A stretch of DNA of 64,000 bases from Hypomesus transpacificus (taxonomy: Eukaryota > Chordata > Actinopteri > Osmeriformes > Osmeridae). The notes beneath the pieces are model-generated. The model did no database searches, was not told where the DNA came from, and was given only the letters and a program-made list of their open reading frames with translations. The stretch spans positions 4,502,782 to 4,566,781 of the forward strand of contig NC_061066.1 in the NCBI RefSeq assembly GCF_021917145.1. Reading direction: 5' to 3'. Positions 59,130 through 64,000 of the stretch are shown one piece after another. Each line of letters opens with the position of its first letter. The stretch's first letter is position 1. The position numbers and the translations under genes were made by a program.

Positions 59130-59910
59130 CTATTATTAGTTGTGCATTGACTGCACAACTAATAATTGTAAGCGACTTGTGGCTGCTACTTTTTTGTCTG
59201 TTCTGGACTATGGTGATTTGTTGTATATGCATACCTCTGTTCAGTGTCTTAATATGATTGACTCGGCGTACCATTCATCCCTGAGATTCATCACAAACTG
59301 TAAGGCTCGGACTCACCACTGCCAGTTGTACTCTCGGGTAGGATGGCCTGCTTTGTCCACTCGTAGGCTCAGTCACTACTGCACATTTATTTACAAGGCA
59401 ATACTTGGTGTGCTACCTAGCTATGTATGCTCCCTTATCATGCGGAAAAGTGCTGGTCCACACTTTGTACGTTCGCGCGACTTGGTGTTGCTTTTGGTCC
59501 CCAATGTACGGACAGAACAGGGTAAAAAGGCTTTTGTGTACTCTGCCCCCACTGTGTGGAATACGCTGCAGAAAGACCTAGGACTTGTTGAATTAATTTC
59601 GTTGAATGCCTTTAAGTCGAAAATGAAGGAAATTGAGCTGGACTCTCAAAGATGTCAGTGTTTTTAATAGTTTTTTTTCCTGGTTACAGAAATGGGTCTA
59701 TTTAGGATTGTTGCAGTGTGAATTGATTTGCTTTATTTTTTAGTGCTATTTTAATTTTGTCCCTGTGTGTTTGTCTATAACTGTTTGTCTGTAACTATGG
59801 TTTATCTGCCTGTCTTGGCCAGGTCACCTTTGAAAAAGAGATTTTTAATCTCAATAGGTTTTTTCCTGGTTAAATAAAGGTTAAATAAAAAAAAAATAAA
59901 AAAAAATTGA
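59130..59910 (+). mobile_element. 5'-truncated LINE with poly(A) tail, in unit 2
   Basis: The open frame 59140-59667 holds a LINE ORF2 C-terminus (FLSVLDYGDLLYMH, LRFITNCKARTHHC, GWPALSTRRLSHY, AFVYSAPTVWNTLQ). A short 3' UTR follows, ending GGTTAAATAAAGGTTAAAT and an A-rich tail at 59885-59907. It is truncated at the 5' end and cannot move itself. Confidence 0.8.
59140..59667 (+). pseudogene. LINE ORF2 C-terminal fragment
   Basis: 175 codons without a break, covering the region after the RT palm of a fish non-LTR element. The RT core and endonuclease are absent. The unbroken frame suggests a fairly recent insertion. Confidence 0.75.
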
Positions 59911-60010
59911 CTGATAGTCTGGAAAGAGATCAACTCAAGAAGAGTTTCAATATCCTATAAAAAGTTAATACTCAGCCCTTCCCAATTATACAGTCTCAGA
60001 AGTTGGTGTT

Positions 60011-60065
60011 TAGCAGAGAGGCTAGAGAGACTGACTTATTACCTTATGCTCATGAGTTCAAATCC
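60011..60065 (+). other. tRNA-like module 10
   Basis: TAGCAGAGAGGCTAGAGAG with AGTTCAAATCC. Counterpart of module 3, about 140 bases before the terminal hairpin. Confidence 0.5.
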
Positions 60066-60206
60066 CCGTTCAGCCTATTGTTGATGGCCAAACATGAAGT
60101 AGTTTTGCTCTCTTGTAGTCCAACTCTCGATCTTCTACAGTGTACATGTTTATAATATTTTGCCATTTTGCGGAGGAACCCGCATCGCTGCTTGCAGCTA
60201 TATTTA

Positions 60207-60365
60207 GGAATTTCACTTATTAAGCTCAGCATAGATGTAAATTTGTTCCGTGAATTTATATGTTATGTTATGCCAGGTGCTTGCTTGTCTTGTCTTAAGA
60301 ATTTCAGTGCCCAGTCTAACCTTGTGTTGTTCTGTGTACCTGACAAATAAAAGACTTGAACTTGA
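60207..60365 (+). mobile_element. 3' tail of the LINE split by the tandem insertion
   Basis: Text from GGAATTTCACTTATTAAG to CTGACAAATAAAAGACTTG matches the expected 3' end of the LINE at 52502-53390. Joining 53390 to 60207 restores a continuous 3' UTR. Confidence 0.7.
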
Positions 60366-60739
60366 TCTAGGATAAGTCAAGAAAACAGAATCCTGGAATT
60401 TTATTGAATGTGAATATTCTTTTCTTTCTCTTTTCTTCACTGCGGTGAAAAAACCGGCGCAAGACGCTGCTAATGATTAACACAAAACAATCACATTTGT
60501 CTTAAGGCGTGAAAAAGTCTATAATCTTTGAAGCCGAATATTTGGAATAGAGCTTTCATGGTTTATCAACATTCGTGTATCTTCTTCAACTATTTTCCGA
60601 CAACCGCCCCTTTTCACCAGAGCGTGTCACATTTGTATCGGTTCGGAAAGAAAAAGATCCAGCCCTGACTCCGTTTTAGTTTCCTGGCAGTGGCAGCAAT
60701 ATTCAGATGAAAGATCATCAAGACATGAAAATGTCACTT

Positions 60740-61203
60740 TAGGAGGTTATTTAACATTAATATCAGAATCAGAATCAGATTTGTTCGCCATGAAAGTTTG
60801 CACTCACAAGGAATTTGCTTTGACAGGAAGGTGCATACAATAAACATATGAGTTCCTCTAGCCTGCCTTTGGTCCCCCAGTGGCTATACATTTTGATAGG
60901 TGTAAACCAAGCCCTGGATATTCTTCTCTGCCTTGGAGAAAATGAAAGCTCAAAGTGCGATATCAATTTTTCCTCAAGAGACACATGGCTTGCAAATGAC
61001 TGAAGCATTGCAGTTAGCCCCGCCTCTCTCCTCATGGCATTTAAAGCTACAGATACATAAATGGCACGTCCTAAGGAAAGCTAATTGTGGGACTGCTCGT
61101 AGTGGCTGTAATTCTGCACCAAGGGTGAATTTCGGGAAAGAGGCTTCATATACAGTATTAGGGGACCACTAAGGCCTATATACAGCATGTCATGGGACCT
61201 TTA
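60740..61203. repeat. Second copy of the AAAGGTCCCATG repeat
   Basis: Shares GGAGGTTATTTAACATTAAT, GTAAACCAAGCCCTGGAT, GACTGCTCGTAGTGGCTG and the end CATGGGACCTTTAA with 20949-22068. It has an extra insertion at about 60765-60850 and a shortened start. Confidence 0.75.
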
Positions 61204-64000
61204 AGGGTACTTGACTCAAGACCAAATCTGCCGATTTACTACTTGGTGATAGGAGGGGGGATTGGATATCACCCTTTGTATAGACAAAGACAGCCTACTA
61301 AAGAATGTATATTACATTACAATTCATGAACTGTCATCACCAGCTGCATCACGGGCACGGCACTATCTATAATTACAGTTAATAATATTTGTGGCATCTA
61401 AATCACCTAATGCATCACGGGCACTGTGCACTAGTGAATATAGCAACAGGAACAATGCTCGTACAACTTTATAAAGGATGCATGTCTTAAAGAATGCATT
61501 GTGCTTATTACATTTATGTCTTATGAACTTAGAAGTGTGCCTGGCTTAAACATTGTGCCTCACACAGGGTGTGGGAAACAGGCTGTACTTTGTGTCTTAA
61601 TCTCTCCATTTCAGAAGCAACCTTGAAAGCGGGCTGAGACGGCACCCGAGCAGGTGGGAGGCGAGGGCAAGAACAACTCTGTGATGCACGAGAGAACAAG
61701 CTCAACCCTTTTTATCTTTCTGTTTTAATTGCACTGTATAATATATGCTGGGGCAAGGACAGATAGTTAGTTGGACTTTGTGAACCAGCCCAAACTCTGT
61801 TGCGGGTAGGGAAACGTAGACAACCCCAGAGCTCTGTACTTGTTGATTTCCAACTGCTGCATTAAAGCTGATATGATTGGACCTCTAAGACTCCAGACCA
61901 CTCTTTCTAGAACACAGACTTGTGTCATTGAATACCATCATTACATATTGGATTAGACACAACGATTTTAAGTCCTTCACTACCTATGAAACATTACAAC
62001 AATTGTTGGGTCGATCGATTCCTATGGGAACTGCGCTAGAAAGATAGCCTTGTTGGGTAATAGGGGTAGAGTTTGCCTCTGTCATGTCACTGTATTAACT
62101 GTCTTCCTAGTTGTTGTAGATAGGCCGCCAACTTGATTTATCGAATGCAAAATTTGTTTGCACACAATGTGATACTGCTCATGCGCAACCCAAGATCCAC
62201 ACTGGGGCCTGGGGTCCCAATGTTACAGTAATAAATACATTTCCAATACAAGTTACACCAGCCTCATATTCGCAATGGGCTTACTTGGACCGTGCCCTGA
62301 CAGTAAATGAAGAACAATAAATGTTTTGCCAGGATAACTGGATCTATCAGACCATTAAATGTTTATGATGTCCCTGTGTGTTTATACTTTTGACTCGGGA
62401 CAACAACGTGATAATTGTCAGCCAACAATAGAATGTTGATCATGTCGGGCTACGCATTTATAGACCAACTGCAATCTAACCCTCAACGTGTGTGACATCC
62501 CATGTAATAAATTACATTTTGCTGAATGATTGAAGGGCTAGATAACAATTGTTGCAATGAAATAGTCACCGACTTTCACCACCGAAATTAATGACAGATT
62601 GACAAAGGCCACTTCAGTTTCCGACCTTGCCTTGGCTGCGTGCAAGAAGCGCCATCTAGCGATCATTAGGGGAAATTTGACCCCCTATCCGCGCTAAACG
62701 TAGCTAGTTGAACCGTGATGCAAATGAAATCACATCACGCATGATGCGCCCACAACTCACAGGAAGCTTAGGTAAACAAGAACAAATTAAGAGTATTTTG
62801 TGATTCTAAACATGCTGTTCATTAGATTGAGTGACTTCTTCAACACTTTAACTTTTGTAATATGCAAGAAAAGGAAAACAAAATAAAAATAAAAAAATCA
62901 AAGCGCTCAATTAGTAGGGTCTGTAAATAAGTTTTCCTAAATATAGCAACTTCTGATCAACCGATTTCAATTTCAGGTTTAAATTCAAAACGTCCAGTTT
63001 GCTCCAACCACTTCCGGTTTAAGCCACGCCCATTCCGAGAACGGACACGGATACTGATCATTTAGTTGATTAACAGATATAAAATCTCTATATAAAATGT
63101 TTATAGTCGGGCCAGGCATTTATAGACCAACTGCAGTCTAACCCGCAACGTGTGTGACATCCTAGGCTATAATAAATTACATTTTGCTGAATGATTGAAG
63201 AGCTAGATGGGATCAGAAGTAGCACACGCCCAACAACGTCTCACAGATTTTGATCTCCATACCGCTCCATCTAACATAACACAAAGACATTTACATTTAG
63301 TCATTTAGCAGACGCTCTTATCCAGAGCGACTTACAGTAAGTACAGGGACATTCTCCACGAGGACTATTTATACAGACAAAGACAATTTATACAGCTCCA
63401 TCTAGCATTCTAGATTGGAACTGGATAATCCAGTAGACGCCAGCACTACTCAGCTGATACAACCAGAACTCTCAAGAACATCCTTCAACACACCATTTTA
63501 TAGCACAAAGTTTTAAAATGTCATTGATGCATCCACAATCATAATACAGATATGCAGCGGTCCCTTCTGTTATTCACTCACTCAAAATAGGATCATTTCA
63601 GCTGTAACAATAGTTATCCACAGACCTGCTGTCTCTAATCACCTTCCCCAGGTAATATACTCATGTCGCAAGTCTCTCAAAGTCAGGGAGTCAAAACTCC
63701 AGGTGACCTCTACCCCAAATGGCCAGCTGTCCTTTTACAGGAATCAACAAACTCAAAAGTAATCTACCACAAACAAACCCCCAACTTCTCTAGTCATAAG
63801 CAACAATTCAGACTCAACTTAATCATTCCCCCTCCTGAAAGCAACAAAAGTTGTCCCAGCATGTGTCTCTTTAACAACAAACATAGAAGCCTAAAAATCA
63901 AATCGCATTTAAACCACATTTCTAAATTTCTACATGTGCATGATGTTTGATTTACAGTAGAAAAACATAGCTACAATGTTTTAACTGGTGTAAGTGATGT
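61204..64000. other. Dispersed repeats, no supported gene
   Basis: A direct repeat of about 85 bp lies at 62465-62540 and 63125-63210 (GTGTGTGACATCC, TTACATTTTGCTGAATGATTG). A segment at 62705-62815 is the complement of 50145-50250. 61205-61290 resembles the complement of 50320-50400. A partial SINE lies at 63288-63361. The 95-codon frame at 63663-63950 has no motif. Confidence 0.55.
63288..63361 (-). mobile_element. SINE 3' fragment
   Basis: ACATTTAGTCATTTAGCAG and CTCTTATCCAGAGCGACTT, the tail of the same SINE family as at 19257 and 54622. The tRNA head is missing. Confidence 0.8.

Larger units (their letters stand above)
55612..60206 (+). mobile_element. Unclassified element, tandem unit 2 (expanded)
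   Basis: Same start and same end (GCATCGCTGCTTGCAGC, TATATTTA) as unit 1. It is longer because a segment of about 275 bp is repeated and because a LINE fragment inserted at about 59130-59910. It has tRNA-like modules at 56359, 56964, 57237, 57510, 58378, 58650 and 60011. It lacks the SINE and so shows the empty site. Confidence 0.7.

Noticed and set aside
54379..60065. Functional tRNA genes
   Set aside because: The modules have A- and B-box-like words, but acceptor stems and anticodon arms do not pair convincingly. Listed only as tRNA-like.
63663..63950. 95-codon ORF at the window end
   Set aside because: No recognisable motif. It lies in repeat-rich sequence and may continue outside the window only by chance.

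Overview
The window is nuclear DNA from a ray-finned fish, most likely a teleost. It holds parts of two vertebrate genes with spliced exons, KY (kyphoscoliosis peptidase) and the 3' end of an NDR-family kinase (STK38L-like). Around them is a dense, nested set of fish-type mobile elements: Tc1, IS630-like, hAT, TTAA-inserting, KDZ, LTR, L2-like LINE and tRNA-derived SINE. There are no bacterial gene clusters, operons or CRISPR arrays. Long runs carry no recognisable gene.

Layout. 1-2.6 kb: a Tc1-like element with a dead transposase and a short BED-finger hAT derivative. 2.97-11.2 kb (possibly to 12.0 kb): the KY gene on the minus strand, nine coding exons found, with introns full of transposons. 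12.3-15.4 kb: a minus-strand L2-like LINE interrupted by a hAT element. 15.8-32.2 kb: a 16.4-kb DNA transposon of the KDZ (Kyakuja-Dileera-Zisupton) group with about 1.44-kb terminal inverted repeats, a 16-exon transposase gene on the minus strand and a 3-exon accessory gene on the plus strand. 32.25-34.15 kb: a second L2-like LINE in the opposite orientation. 34.7-43 kb: a THAP-bearing element flanked by TTAA and its relative, a non-autonomous LTR element with repetitive ORFs, a hAT element with a ZMYM-type N-terminus, and a Tc1 relic. 43-49.5 kb: mostly unassigned repeats. 49.6-50.0 kb: the last two exons of the STK38L-like kinase, minus strand. 50.45-52.27 kb: a hAT element with a nested inverted-repeat element. 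52.5-60.4 kb: a LINE whose 3' UTR is split by a head-to-tail tandem insertion that starts with hairpin iterons and carries about ten tRNA-like modules. 60.4-64 kb: dispersed repeats only.

Most notable. (1) The KDZ element is unusually symmetrical. Two genes start just inside near-identical terminal repeats and converge toward two inverted copies of a poly(A)-bearing module. The transposase has one frameshift and two stops, although the terminal repeats still look about 99% alike. (2) The 53.4-60.2 kb block combines 5' hairpin iterons, a 3' hairpin, tandem insertion without an obvious separate target duplication, and repeated pol III promoter-like (A-box plus B-box) modules. I do not recognise it as a described superfamily.

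All splice models were made by eye from GT/AG sites, reading phase and recalled family motifs. No database search was run.
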